Position numbers and translations under genes: made by a program. A stretch of DNA of 64,000 nucleotides. It comes from Echinostoma caproni (lineage: Eukaryota; Platyhelminthes; Trematoda; Plagiorchiida; Echinostomatidae). Under the pieces are notes generated by a model. It worked only from the letters and a program-made list of their open reading frames with translations. It searched no databases and had not been told where the DNA came from. Location of the stretch: the NCBI GenBank assembly GCA_900618425.1, contig UZAN01039564.1, forward strand, positions 66,433 to 130,432. Direction: 5' to 3'. This document shows, piece after piece, positions 11,555-22,649 of this stretch. The stretch's first letter is position 1; each line of letters opens with the position of its first letter.

Positions 11555-12405
11555 ATTTTCTACGACTACAAATGTGGGTTCAAGCAGCAGAAGAGTGTGA
11601 ATAGTTTGCGAGCTGCCTTTGGTGATAAAGCGCCTTCAGAAAACACTGTGTTGTAGTGGTTTGCGGAATTCAACCGTGGCAGGTGATCCATGGATGATGA
11701 AACACGGTGTGGTCAACCTATGGCGGCCACCACAGCAGACAACATTGCTGCTGTACAAGCGATGGTGGAGAACGATGCGTGGGTGACAGTAACACAGCTG
11801 GTGAAAGCCATATGGACCAATTCGTACGATTGGACATGAAAAGCTCGGCCTCAGAAAGGTTTGTGTACGCTTGGTACCCCGTCAGTTCAGTGAGGGACAG
11901 AAAGCAATTAGGGTGAATTGGTGCTGCACCATGCTTGCCTGGTTTGATGTTGGACGTTTCAATGCAGTTTGCGAGATCATCAGTTATTACGAGACCTGGG
12001 TGTACAGTTTCGATCCAGAGACCAACCAATAATCGGCTCCGTGAACGCCGGTTTGCGGGGTGTCGCCTCAGAAACTCCAACTCGAACGCTGTGGCAAAGC
12101 AGATGGTGACTCTATTCATGGCCAAAAGCAACCATCTGGCTACTATACCGCTCGTAAAGCAAATCACAGTCATCGGAGACTGCTACGTCGTCCACTGTCT
12201 GCCGAGAGTGCTGGGAGCTGTTGCCAGGTATCGTCCAAGGACTCGCGTATGGGAGACATTGCTCCACCATGACAATGCACCTGCACACAGACCCCATTTC
12301 TTCGGATTTTCTGGCCAGAGCATGAATCCAGAAGGTTGGTCACCCGCCGTACAGCCCAAATCGGGCTTTGTGTGACTTTCTATGTTCTGAGATGTCATGC
12401 GCATG
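11555..12405 (+). mobile_element. Decayed mariner transposase
   Basis: Joined over several frames, the translation resembles a mariner transposase. The N-terminal helix-turn-helix part reads GFKQQKSVNSL and TVLWWFAEFNRGR. A linker follows (DETRCGQPMA, then NIAAVQAMV). The catalytic core has LHHDNAPAHR (second Asp codon at 12271) and PPYSPNRALCDFL (third Asp at 12374). The spacing of these Asp codons is about 34 residues once one small frameshift is allowed, as in DD34D mariners. Many stops (after 11687, near 11840 and others) make it a pseudogene. I did not find convincing terminal inverted repeats. A PLE endonuclease fragment starts only about 100 bases downstream on the same strand. Confidence 0.8.
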
Positions 12406-12489
12406 ATGCGTGGAACCCGATACGACTTATCAACACCTGCGATGAAGGCCTATATTGAGCGGGTTGAAAAGTTACCCGCTTTGGTATGG

Positions 12490-12945
12490 TAGAATTGTTT
12501 CATCAAATGGTTTGAGAGCCTGGAACTGTGCTAGAAAATTTAATTTCACTTGCACATGTTCGGCAAATTATGTAGGACGAACGATGAGGCAGCTCTCCCA
12601 AAGGATCAGAGAACATAAACCGGCTTGGCTGAGAACGAATTGCAAGAAAACAATAACCAGTGCGATTATGGACCACCTCGCTGATACCCGATATTAGCCA
12701 GACAACGATGCATTCAGAGTCATCTACAAAGTACCCCAGAACAAATCAAAGCAAGTTCGGAAACGTCACTTGGCAACAGCGGAAGCTGTAGCAATCAAAA
12801 CCATGAACCCACCACTGTGCAAACAGAAGAAGGTGGTTGCTGCACTTCAGCTGCCTTGGCCTCAATCAAACCTACGTGATGACCCGAACCATGACCTCAA
12901 TCGTATCATGATGACGCAACATGACGTGACAAATGGCACATGAAA
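12490..12945 (+). mobile_element. Penelope-like element fragment, GIY-YIG endonuclease
   Basis: The frame to 12697 gives FNFTCTCSANYVGRTMRQLS, then QRIREHKPAWL. This is the C-terminal GIY-YIG nuclease of Penelope-like retroelements: YVGRT stands for the YxGxT motif, followed by the R...RIREH helix. A stop at 12695 interrupts it. The same frame then resumes (NDAFRVIYKVPQNKSKQVRK, then RHLATAEAVAIKTMNPPLCKQKK), which is the rest of the nuclease. No reverse transcriptase lies upstream on this strand, so only the 3' end of the element is present, as is usual after 5' truncation. The C-rich stretch near 12980 and the AT-rich sequence to about 13250 may be its 3' tail. Confidence 0.8.
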
Positions 12946-14470
12946 AGAAAGGTCACCGACAATTCCGGAATTGACCTACCCCCCCCCACTCCCTTTCACC
13001 CACTGTCCCCATTTTATCCACTGGTCCCGATTAAACTTGACAGAGATTGTTGCATTTTCACACATAACCTCTATGGTCCAACCACATTTATTTCTACATG
13101 AGATATAAATACGCACACATAACTGTAAATGCCTGAAGACGAAGTTACGAAAACAAGCTTGTTCGCCATACTGTTTTGCTTTTGATATTCATATGGGAAT
13201 CTTCCGTGAAATTAATTATTATTTTTTGTAACAAATAAAACTTTTATGCATGCGATACTTTGTACTCAGCTCTTGTATACTGAACTGTTTTGTGAAAATT
13301 GCTTTTTTACCTACAGCTGCCTACGCTTTCATAAGCCTTTGAGGATTGAGTAATATTATACATATTATAATATTATACATCGCTTGCTGATCCAAGAACC
13401 ACTGTGCATCAGCAAAATATTCGGCAGATTCATAGATCTTGCGTCGAATCTACCTACAGCCTTACTTAACTGACATTTCCAGTAAATGAAGTGTTCACTG
13501 CCGGCAGTGGGCGAATGAGCAAGACTGAATGTAACTTGAAAAACCGTATATGTATGTGTATGCTTGTTGAACAAATCTTCTGCAAGACCAGGGAAGGGAT
13601 AGAATGTTTCACTTTGGTCTGGACATTTGCGCAAAGGTACATTAGATCGTTATTTTATACATGCTGTTCTCCTGTCTTAAGCAAAAGCTCCACATACGGG
13701 TCACAAGACATTTCGGTTAAATTAACCAGACGGCTTAATAGAGGCCATTATTATCAATGTTATTATTTCAAATATTACACAGGATGGTGACTAAGCTCGT
13801 TTTCAATGATTCGTAGTTACTGCAATATATCACAGCAATTATTTGAACATATATATGCATGTATCAATACGCAACGATAAAAAAGATTGTTTTGAGAAAG
13901 GAAAATTAAAAGCGGAATAATTGGGGTTTATTTCGTTTTGGATATGTGATTCTCAATGATCACTTACTTGCAAACAAAGTCTGGTAGGCGAACCAAGCTT
14001 ATTTCAATAAATTCATCAACACCAGCAATATCACTATCAAGTAATCAAACGTAGCATACTTTTTGTACTTAGTTTAATGCGATCAAAACCAGGTCGACAA
14101 GCCCAAATTACCCTATATACTTGTAATGGCCAGTTGATGAATTTATCCAAAAGCAGCTTGTTTCTCCTACCAAACTTTGTTTTCACTGCGACAGTGGACA
14201 TTGTTCATTTACTGATATCGCATTCTTACTTTTTAGCTCTTCTGATCGTCGAGACTACTCGGAGTGTGAGGTGTTTGGAGGTTGGTCTGAGGAGCTAATG
14301 TGCCTAAAGAAATTCATTTTGGGCACACAGATTGGGTTTGTGCAGATAGAAGCAGTCAGCTTCCGCTATGGTAAACCTGCCTCATTAGTAGACCGCAAAC
14401 CCTATACAGGGGGCGGAATGCCTCAGTCACATTGACAGTGTGATTCGTTTCGAAAAGGAATGAAACCAGT
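12946..14470. other. No recognised gene; simple-sequence patches
   Basis: It holds a C run near 12979 and an AT-rich direct and inverted ATATTATAC patch near 13352-13379. The unassigned frames at 13365-13790 are short. Part of the left side may be the PLE 3' untranslated region. Confidence 0.4.
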
Positions 14471-14479
14471 GCACTATAG

Positions 14480-15360
14480 TGAGTAACCTAATCCTGCCTA
14501 TATTTATGCATGCGGGGTGGTGTTCACGGACTCTTTCGGATAAGTAACTGATTGTGTGGCCTATTTAGGTTGTTCCACAGGAACACGTAAGTGATTACGT
14601 ACAAAATGAGTCGACAGAATCAGGAATTTTGTTCTTCAACCGTAAATGCTTTTCTTGGACGTGAACAAATCATGGAGCTTTACTGCGTAGAAGGTCTCAA
14701 TAACAGTATCTTATATTCTCCCTTAGCTCTGTTGACGTGCCCCCATGAACAGTATGACAATGCATATCGATTTCCTTCTGATGTTGGTCTTCTTTACAAT
14801 ACCCCCACTGCACTGAATCATCGTACTAACCAACCGTTCCGGACAGACATTGTGTGTGAAGATATTTCGTAAAGACCGGAACTCCTCTTCCATTGTGTCT
14901 TCGTTACAAATCTTCCTTGCTCTCTCTGCTGGATAGCGCATCAGTTTCCTTTCTACTTTAAACGGCACAAAGCTGTATGTATTGCCTCTTCCAAGTCGCC
15001 TCTCTTTGCAATGATCATTCCACCGAGCCAACCGATGTAGGACTAACGTACACGTCTAAAATGCCCGCTTGTTCTGGTTTTTCATTTTTAAGTGCATTCT
15101 ATATTCTTGTGAGCATCAGTTAACCTGCTTACTATTTCTTTTACTCCTGAAGTCGTAATAATCACGCAAAGAATATCATCCACATACTATGTGTATAGCA
15201 CACAATCCTGAGTTGGTTATTTTCGAGGCCGTAAACACATCAGCAAACAACGGTTCTGGCGGTAATCTCATGACAACACCATTATTTTTTCTGTACATCT
15301 GGTCTTTGAACTTAACTTCGACGTTGTGTATGCAACTATAACCAGTTTTTCAGATTCATC
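14480..15360 (-). mobile_element. Decayed Penelope-like reverse transcriptase, 3' half
   Basis: Read on the minus strand from about 15330, the fragments MYRKNNGVVMRLPPEPLFAD and DVFTASKITNSG match the PLE reverse transcriptase stretch around [21 protein letters not shown]. The next open part (15031-14723) gives RYPAERARKICNEDTMEEEF then RSLRNIFTHNVCPERLV, the helical connector between the polymerase and the nuclease. Past a frameshift, ALSYCSWGHVNRAK and LLRPSTQ continue toward the endonuclease, which is then lost. The catalytic motif region has stops and substitutions (DGVAMG became NGVVMR), so it is inactive. The + strand frame at 14591-14872 is only its antisense. Confidence 0.65.
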
Positions 15361-16390
15361 ACAAAAACTCTTATTTCAACAATGTATTCCAATTTTTTTA
15401 AATTAATAAGAAACATTACTTTACTTAGTCACATTTAGTCAAAGTCTGCTGGAGGAAATAGAAGACTGAGAGATCAGGACAGAGACGATGTAAGTCGAAC
15501 GTACCATCCTTACTGATGACTCTCTGTTAAAGCGTTTTACTACCACCACCAAGAAAAGCAACAGCAACTGAGAAAACGAAAATATCATCACCAGCTAAGC
15601 TCTTTATTTTAGGCTTGCCATTACTGACATTAAATTTCGGCCAGAGACTGAATTGATTTAAAGCAAATGCTAGATCCATGGTAAGAAAAGTACAGTTATA
15701 TAATGATAACTAATTAGTTACCAGCTCATTCAGTGGGATGTTTTGCCACTTCAATACGAGGAATAAAGGACAACAATCATGACAAATATTGAAACACAAA
15801 ATCTCGTACATTTGCTGTGGTGACCGTATTTACGTAATCTTTACCTGTTCCAGTTTTCTGGAAAAATATATCATGAAATTTCTTTGTCTTCCAGATCTAA
15901 CTAAAGACAACTGGAACTTGAATAACTAGCCAATGAATACGATACTGCCTATCCGAATGTGGAAAAGTTATTTGTTGGGCCTCATTATTTATTTTTATTG
16001 CATCTTCTTCTCACTGATCCATTGATTGATTGAATAATTAACTTATTCACCCATTCTGTCGTTTGTTCTTTCCTTTTCTCAATAACCTCTGGGACATTTG
16101 CAAATGTATTTACCTCCGCTGGAAAAATTTAAAGATTAACTGGTAGCCCAATGACTGCATCGACGGTGTCGATCATATTTGGGATGCGATTTTGATTTTC
16201 ACAACACAACAAACAAATATCGAAAGCAGTACGCCAAGAATTTACGCCTCGTTTCTTCACTAAATTCAATGCATTATCTTTCAAACAGCTCCAATCATCA
16301 AGTCCTGATTTCCACAATAGATTGTAATCAATTTATGTGACAAAGTTATGAAAGACGTTTAATGTTGTAGCTAATAGTCTATCGCTTTTC
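15361..16390. other. No recognised gene or element
   Basis: AT-rich sequence with no open frame of note except a 62-codon minus-strand frame (16317-16129) of unknown kind. Nothing else seen. Confidence 0.45.
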
Positions 16391-16392
16391 GT

Positions 16393-16712
16393 CTTCTCAA
16401 TTGCTGACGTAAAACAAACACGCACATTTATAGCACATTAGATTTGTAAATCCTAGGGAACGGACATGTACAGATGGGCAGGAGTTATTAGAATTAAAAA
16501 AAGGAGGTCAACTCCACGGCAAGTGAGCTGATTGTGTCAATAACTTCCGGGTGCATCATCATTGTTGACACCATCAGTTCACTTGCCTTGGAGTTGACCT
16601 CCTTTTTTTAATTCTAATAACTCCTGTCTGTCTGTGCATGTCCGTTCCCTAGGATTTACAAATCTAATGTGCTATAAATGTGCTTGTTTGTTTTACATCA
16701 GCGAATGAGAAG
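16393..16712. repeat. Foldback (MITE-like) element, ~148-bp inverted arms
   Basis: The left arm (16393-about 16540) and right arm (about 16563-16712) are reverse complements over nearly their whole length, separated by about 20 bases. Shared blocks include AGATTTGTAAATCCTAGGGA, CGGACATG, GGAGTTATTAGAATTAAAAA and AGGAGGTCAACTCCA. By eye only about a dozen positions differ, one cluster being near CAGATGGGCAGG versus CAGACAGACAGG. No coding capacity. A foldback MITE or a recent inverted duplication are the plausible origins. I did not establish a target-site duplication. Confidence 0.88.
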
Positions 16713-17285
16713 CTTAAACGAAATATTAACACCTCGCGACATGTCTTCTTTTGGTCCTGATGTGATGGATAAAGGGGCTGGAAAAATTGCTCTATGGGGA
16801 TCAAACTTTATAATTCTTCTTATTTAGAGAGACGAGAACAAAGAAAAAAATAAATGATCATAAAAGGCTCTCTCAGAACTACCATAAATAACACAAGGTT
16901 TCGTAAGAGTTGAGAAGGACTTAGTTTGATTATCTGACGAATTTCTTCATGTGCAACAAAATTTGGCACGAACCGAAAAGGTTCTTATTGCACATGCATT
17001 CTACCTATGATGTCTCGGGTTATGGTTTAAATTGTATCGATGGATTTGTAATGCTGATTAAAATCCATCAAGTAAAATCAATTATAAAGTTTATACATTA
17101 TAAATTTATGCTTCATTTGCCCTTTACATGACGAAGTTCACCTTAAAGTCGAATCCCCTACAAGTTAACAAGTAGTCAGCTTCGGATTGTTTTCAGTTGA
17201 GTTCTAACCCTAGATGCCAGAACTGTGATGCTTGAAGTATGGTATCTGTAAGAAGCTCATACAGATGCGCTATGCTATATCGCCT
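16713..17285. other. No recognised gene
   Basis: AT-rich filler. A 60-codon frame (16949-17131, +) shows no domain. Confidence 0.4.
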
Positions 17286-17289
17286 ATAT

Positions 17290-17465
17290 CCAAGATGAAA
17301 AGCTATCTGATCAGCTGTCCGGGAATTACGCTTGCATTCTACATGTGAGGTTCAGGGTTCAATGCCCAGTTGGGTCGACGAGTTCACACTGTTGATTAGA
17401 TGCAACCAGGTAGAAATAGCTATCTAGAGCTTCCTAGGTTTTCAGTTAACGCTTCAATTGCTCTT
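17290..17465 (+). mobile_element. Old hammerhead SINE copy, family B
   Basis: A tRNA-like head starts with GATCAGCTGTCCGGGAATTA, as in the other family B copies. It has a B-box-like GGGTTCAATGCCC (17355 onward) followed by a hammerhead-type motif (17386-17430) and a TTCCTAGGTTTTCAG tail. The copy is diverged, but the order and spacing match the copies at 44.3, 53.9 and 54.7 kb. Confidence 0.6.
17386..17430 (+). ncRNA. Degenerate hammerhead ribozyme motif
   Basis: It has the 45-nt family length. The core reads TTGATTA in place of CTGANGA, and AGAAAT keeps GAAA. ATC replaces GTC at the cleavage site, and stem I is broken. Expected to be inactive. Confidence 0.5.
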
Positions 17466-18920
17466 TACACAGCGAAATTCACAGTATAAGGTTTATTGAA
17501 GAAGACGGCGATAAGGTCTACAATAATGGTAAACAAATATTTTTAACTATGAAATTGGAATATGCACGGACTCTATAAAGCTAGACACACTGAAGTAGCG
17601 TAATGAAATATCGTCTGAGACAATAAAGAAGACAAACCCAAGGGATCCAGGAACCATCATACCGACATAATCACTCTTCAAGGAAAGAATTTGTTATCCC
17701 AACAACCTTTGGTTAGACCACCTCAGCAATTTTGCACAGAGCAATAAGAGTCCACTTCGATAAAAGCATCATCACTTGATAGATTACATAAAGGGTTATT
17801 AGCCTTCCTAATTTTGGATGAGATCACTGATGGTAAGGTGAAAATTATCTAAACAAATCACAGAGAAGAGCAAGGCATCGCGTAGCCTAACTGTCTCATA
17901 ATGAAATCAACGCTTTCAAGGAATGGTTGAAGCATTTTAAAGAACGTTTGAAACAGGTGCAGTGAAAAGATGAATGAATAAACAGGAACTATGGATGGAT
18001 TTAACATATGAAAACGATGTTAGCCACTATAAGTCAGTACCACAGGACTTCAAGAAAGCCGTTCAAACCTTGAATACGTTGGTCACCATATACTTGAAGC
18101 TAACCTCTCTAAAAGCACCACCTCACATAACAAAGTCATTTAACCGGATCAGAGATATAGCGATATTAGAGAAAGTTGATGGTTGATATAATATCTGTGA
18201 ACAATGTTCTTTTTAAAGCTCATTTTGAGTAGATCGCTGAGCTACTGAAAATGAATATGTGCGCACATCTCCATATACCTTTAGCGTTGAATTGACCTCT
18301 GCCGGTATAGATCAATTTTAATTTAGTTTTACGCTTGTTGAAAAGGAATTGATTGGATCCTCACTGGAATTAGGGTTGAAACCTCAGGAGCTGTTTCGTG
18401 CCAAGAGTCAAGTGGATTTCAGTGTTCCCCAAAATTTATTTAGAAAACGAAGCGTTAGAAATTTAGATATGACTCGAATTGTCGATTGTCGAAAGGTGAA
18501 GTGAAATTCGTGGCTCAACAGTTTTATTTGTTAAGGTTTAAAATAACTTTTCTGTGAGAAGAATAACACTTTCGTAAATCGACATGGGTCAAGAATCATG
18601 TGTTCTGCTATCCAATTGATGAACATATCAGAAAGCATGAGAGAGAAGTAAAAGGAGGGATTTGAACCCAATCGAGCTTTATTGCATTAAATTGGGATCA
18701 ACTGCCAGTTTAAAGAAATGTACATAATGAATAGGAGAAGAATTTGAGAGCTAATTGTACGGACGATGTTTAATAGAAAATCTCCCCTGATACCAAAATC
18801 AACAAGGTAACGAACTAAACATCGTGCTGGCTAGTATGTCGCTCTAAGATGGCGTTTGATTGATAAACGAAATACCCCATCCATTAGTTCACGCACCACT
18901 CTCTCGTTAATGGAAAAACT
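17466..18920. other. No recognised gene; one weak coding-like patch
   Basis: At 17905-18183 (+) two consecutive frames read EINAFKEWLKHFKERLKQ and then, in another frame, a 70-codon stretch ending in AILEKVDG. This could be a worn-out transposon or host fragment, but I cannot assign a family. Nothing else seen. Confidence 0.3.
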
Positions 18921-18929
18921 AGATGATTT

Positions 18930-20460
18930 CCAGAGCGTAGTCCGTCGGAAGGAATTCAGGAATGTGACGGGGTATCACCTCAAGAGAGCTGGTTTCATCC
19001 AGGCATTCAGGCTGAAATAGGTGAACTTGTTGGCTCAGAGATTTTTTGAGGCAATCGAAAAGTAACCTTCTGATCGGGACTGAGGAGATGGGTACTTTTA
19101 TTGTTTGGTAACCGTATAAAAAGTTTATTCTTGCTCATTTTACGGCTGACAAGATTGCGGTTTTTGTTTATTGTAAACCTCGGTTCATTGGTCGATTTTC
19201 ATTATATCATACTAACTGACAATTACACTGCCCTGAAACAACTGATTATGATTTTAGTTTATTTGCTGATTCGTCCTCCACACCGTTTGTAACAAGTTAA
19301 GACCAGCCTCTGTTCGTCACTGTCGGTAATTTTAATTGCCTTGACGTATCTCTCGTAGAGGTATTGAACTCCACACCCGACCCCAAATCCAGTTGGATGG
19401 CATCTTCTGAAACAACCTTTAAATTCATTTCCTTAGAAAAACAAATCCCTGTCAGCAGCTCATTTGTTCAACCAAGGCATTATGGTCACTGCTTTCCTTA
19501 CAAATTATCGCATCTAGATTCCAGAACCTTCTAAATTCCCCCTGATTACAGTTGGATTTACAAACGCTTTTTCTTCCAAACACTTTTTTACGTTTGCGAG
19601 TAACTCTTCTAACTATGAATGTTTTACTCATTGTGTGACGTTTTGGTTTCATTTGTGTTTTCCGATTGTGAATATACAAATTCGATCCTATGCATCCCCA
19701 TGGCTTCAGCTCAAACTTCAAGAAATACTAAATGCAGCTCACAAATCGTCCATTGAGAACGACGTCCAATTTAACGTCTCCCAATGCAAGGTGATTTCGC
19801 TACGCCACCATGTGTGGTTTCCTTATTTCCTCGGAAACGAATTACTGTCTCATGCATCAACAGAGCAGGACTTGGATGTTATAGTCCACAAAGAACTGAG
19901 CTGTTCTATTAACTGTGCCAGGCCGTCATCAACAGCACTCAAACATGTCGGTCTACTAAGCGCATTTTTGGTCATTTTGAACCATATTTATTCTAACGTC
20001 TGTGGTCGGCATACATACGGCCGCATATTGAGTATGCCATCCAAACCTGGAATCCATGATTACAAGATGATCATAAGATGTTGGAACGTCAACAAAGGCT
20101 CGCCACGAAGATTGTAAAACGACTCTATTATGATTCGTACATGGTGAGACTGCAGTCGTTGGGTCCATACTCTGCTCAGTATCGTCGGATTCGAGGAGAC
20201 TTGATTTAGTGTACCAAATATTTCACAACCCAAACCACCTCTTCGCCCACTTTTGACGTTATCACCAAACATTCATCTTCAAGGAAATACATTCAAGTTA
20301 CTGCTCCAAAATCTCGACTGGACTGTCGACGTCATTCCTTTGTTATCAGAATGTGCACTGCCTGAAATTCCTTACCATCTCATGTCGTTTGTGACAATAC
20401 TATTGATTCTTTCAAGGTAAAACTCAACGAATCATTAACAAACATTACAGTCCAACATCC
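18930..20460 (+). mobile_element. CR1-like non-LTR retrotransposon, internally deleted
   Basis: Around 19300-19420 a broken frame resembles the end of an apurinic-type endonuclease domain (DFN-like stretch). From about 19700 the translation resembles the C-terminal third of a CR1-type reverse transcriptase protein: SSIENDVQFNVSQCKVISLR, then HASTEQDLDVIVHKELS. Past frameshifts it continues as QRRATKIVKRL-like, RRLDLVYQIFHNPNH and KVKLNESL just before the end near 20456. The central polymerase with its catalytic DD motif is absent, so a large internal deletion or two fragments are implied. It belongs to a different subfamily from the copies at 22.6-25.1 and 39.7-42.5 kb, whose C-terminal part reads YLGVTLTHNLS. 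Confidence 0.7.
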
Positions 20461-20489
20461 ATGAACACACATAACGCAATCCAATACAG

Positions 20490-20615
20490 CATATGGAATT
20501 TTGCTCACCATTGTTACCGTTCAACACCCAATGGGACAAGAAAATCATCTGCTTATAAGTAATGTCGATAATGACACTTTGATTTTGGCTTTGATAAAGA
20601 AAGAAATTAAATATT
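20490..20615 (+). CDS. Weak candidate exon
   Basis: An open stretch of 126 bases between an acceptor-like CCAATACAG and a consensus GTAAGT donor (20616), with phase 1 at both ends. It could be spliced from the RNF220-like exon if the 8107 donor is used. It encodes 41 full codons, including HPMGQENHLLISNVDNDTLI. Acidic GxEN and VDxDTL pieces loosely recall the RNF220 central region, but the rest does not align. Its VTVQHP also echoes the ITVQHP at the end of the CR1-like relic just upstream, so it may be retroelement-derived. Kept as low confidence. Confidence 0.2.
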
Positions 20616-20889
20616 GTAAGTTTTTAGTCGTGTGCAGACCAAATCAAACGAGAACTGAAAAGTCAGGAAACACTGTACGGTTGTTTTGATCTAGTTAGGT
20701 TTCATCAGAAGGACAAATTAATCTAACATAATTTACTGTGAATCGATCCGGGGACTTATTATGTAGAATGTAAGTCCATTACCGTCAAATTCACGACTGT
20801 CAGAATCAAATATGTATTCAGTCTGTACCTCGACCAGTGATGCTCAAAATTTGAAAATCTGTTGACGTTCGTTTTAACTTCATTCTAGG

Positions 20890-21600
20890 CTTTTATTATC
20901 AGACTCGTTTCAGAACATGCTGTTCCTAATGAGACCATTCCCAGGGGTCACTCCATAACATACATAGGAGTCACCTGGACACGTAATCTTTCTTGGTTCG
21001 AGCACGTTAAAACACTTTACATTAAGGTATGAAAACTGTCATTCTAAGCATTCAGACTTAAAATGCCTGCTATCCATCTAAATCTGTTTTCTAAAGTTTT
21101 GGCAGCCTGCGTTCAAACACATTGGTTGTACTGTTTTTTAGCATTTCCCCATCAAAATATAAGAGAACTTAACTGACATGAAAAAAATCATTTCCAGAAA
21201 CGTTAAACTTATTTCCTCTTTCATTGATATAACAAAAGCTTTATTTGTTGATTTTATTTTGTACGGGAATTTTAATGTACGTGATCAATTGACGAGGAAT
21301 CAGTTGTTAAGTGGAGAATTCCCTGTGCATACTCGTCATAATAAATGTGTTTCTTATCCCCTGCTCTTTTCAAGTGTATGCTTTTCCCGCGCATATCATA
21401 ACTTACAAAAAGTACATCATCACTTATCTTCTCCTTATACATATGACTCGGATGTCTATCATTATGGAAATAAAAATTCATCTTGCCAGTGAAAATCCTT
21501 TTTTTCTTATAAATGCAACTACTACCTCATCCCAAATTCATTTTATGTAAATACTACTCTCCCTAAACTCTTCGAAAATGCTGAAAAGTCATTTTATTTT
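20890..21600 (+). mobile_element. CR1-like 3' fragment
   Basis: Translation in shifting frames gives pieces equivalent to SVKYIGVTWTRNLSWFEHVK and LYIKVWKLSF. A cysteine/tryptophan patch follows (AACVQTHWLYCF), which is the C-terminal region of the same subfamily as 30.9 and 40.3 kb. The end carries TCGAAAATGCTGAAAA (about 21570), also found near 31640 after the other + strand copy, marking a shared 3' end. All frames are broken. Confidence 0.65.
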
Positions 21601-22645
21601 AATTTTATTTTAGAGTTTTGAATCCGGACCCCATGCAAATATTTACGCAGCGGGAGAGCATTCAACAGATTAAATTCTTCATGCGGCAAATGTTAGCTGA
21701 ATGGGTTTGAACTTCCATCTATGACAGCTTATCATTGATATACTTTGAGATGACTAGGTAAATCCTTGTATGTGTTGTTGTATTTCATCAGCTCAGCTCG
21801 GCGTTCTATAGACCTATTCACAACAACGAAATTTGCGTTGATTCATCTAGCAGTTTCTAATGCTTCTCCTAATTACCTAGTTTTTATTTCTTTTAACGAT
21901 ACGGAACAAACTTTTTCAGAACATGCAGCGCTTGTTATACGTGGTGGGTAAAAGAAAAATTATCAACACAACGGGGACTCAAAAAGGAGCCATCTTGTAC
22001 TGGTCAAACCAGAATCAATTGACAAAAACGTAAAAGCCCAAGGTTTCTAATTAATCTTAGACAATATAAAATGCTAAGTGTTGTCAAAACACACATCATT
22101 GATGGTTTAAAAAGCACATTTTCAGTAATTCACTCAAATAACTGTTGTGTACAACTATTTAAGATTGAGTCGAGGATTTGGCAAAAGAGAAACACAATAG
22201 TGAAGGGCGCAAATTGTAGTTTTACCTGGCTTCTAAGTAAACATAACTCCTTGCATGAGAGCAAAGTAGACTACTATTTGCTTTTCAAATGAAGCACTGC
22301 GGAAAGATTACTGTCAGTGACCCCCTCTATTATTCCTATCAACTCGTCAGTCAAAGAATGGTTGCCAATAGGGAACAAGATCCTAATTGTTTGACTCCAC
22401 CTAGGTATTTTCCTGACCAACTAGACCCCGTGGTGGTGGACTTTTCAAGTACAAAGCATTATTACTGAATTTGCAATCCAAAGAACATCAGATTTTGTCT
22501 TGTCATTGGCGGAACACATAAAAGCATTACGTCTGTCGCTGCATCGGACAAACATAAAAGAAATAAGGGCAATATTACTAAGGAGAAGCTTGTGCGTTAA
22601 AGTTCGAATATGAAGTAACGTCATGGACAATAAAAAAGTTCCGCT
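21601..22645. other. No recognised gene or element
   Basis: AT-rich sequence with small unassigned frames (21766-21951 and 22071-22292, +). Nothing else seen. Confidence 0.4.
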
Positions 22646-22649
22646 TTTA

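Noticed and set aside
14591..14872. 93-codon + strand frame
   Set aside because: Antisense of the Penelope-like reverse transcriptase fragment on the minus strand.
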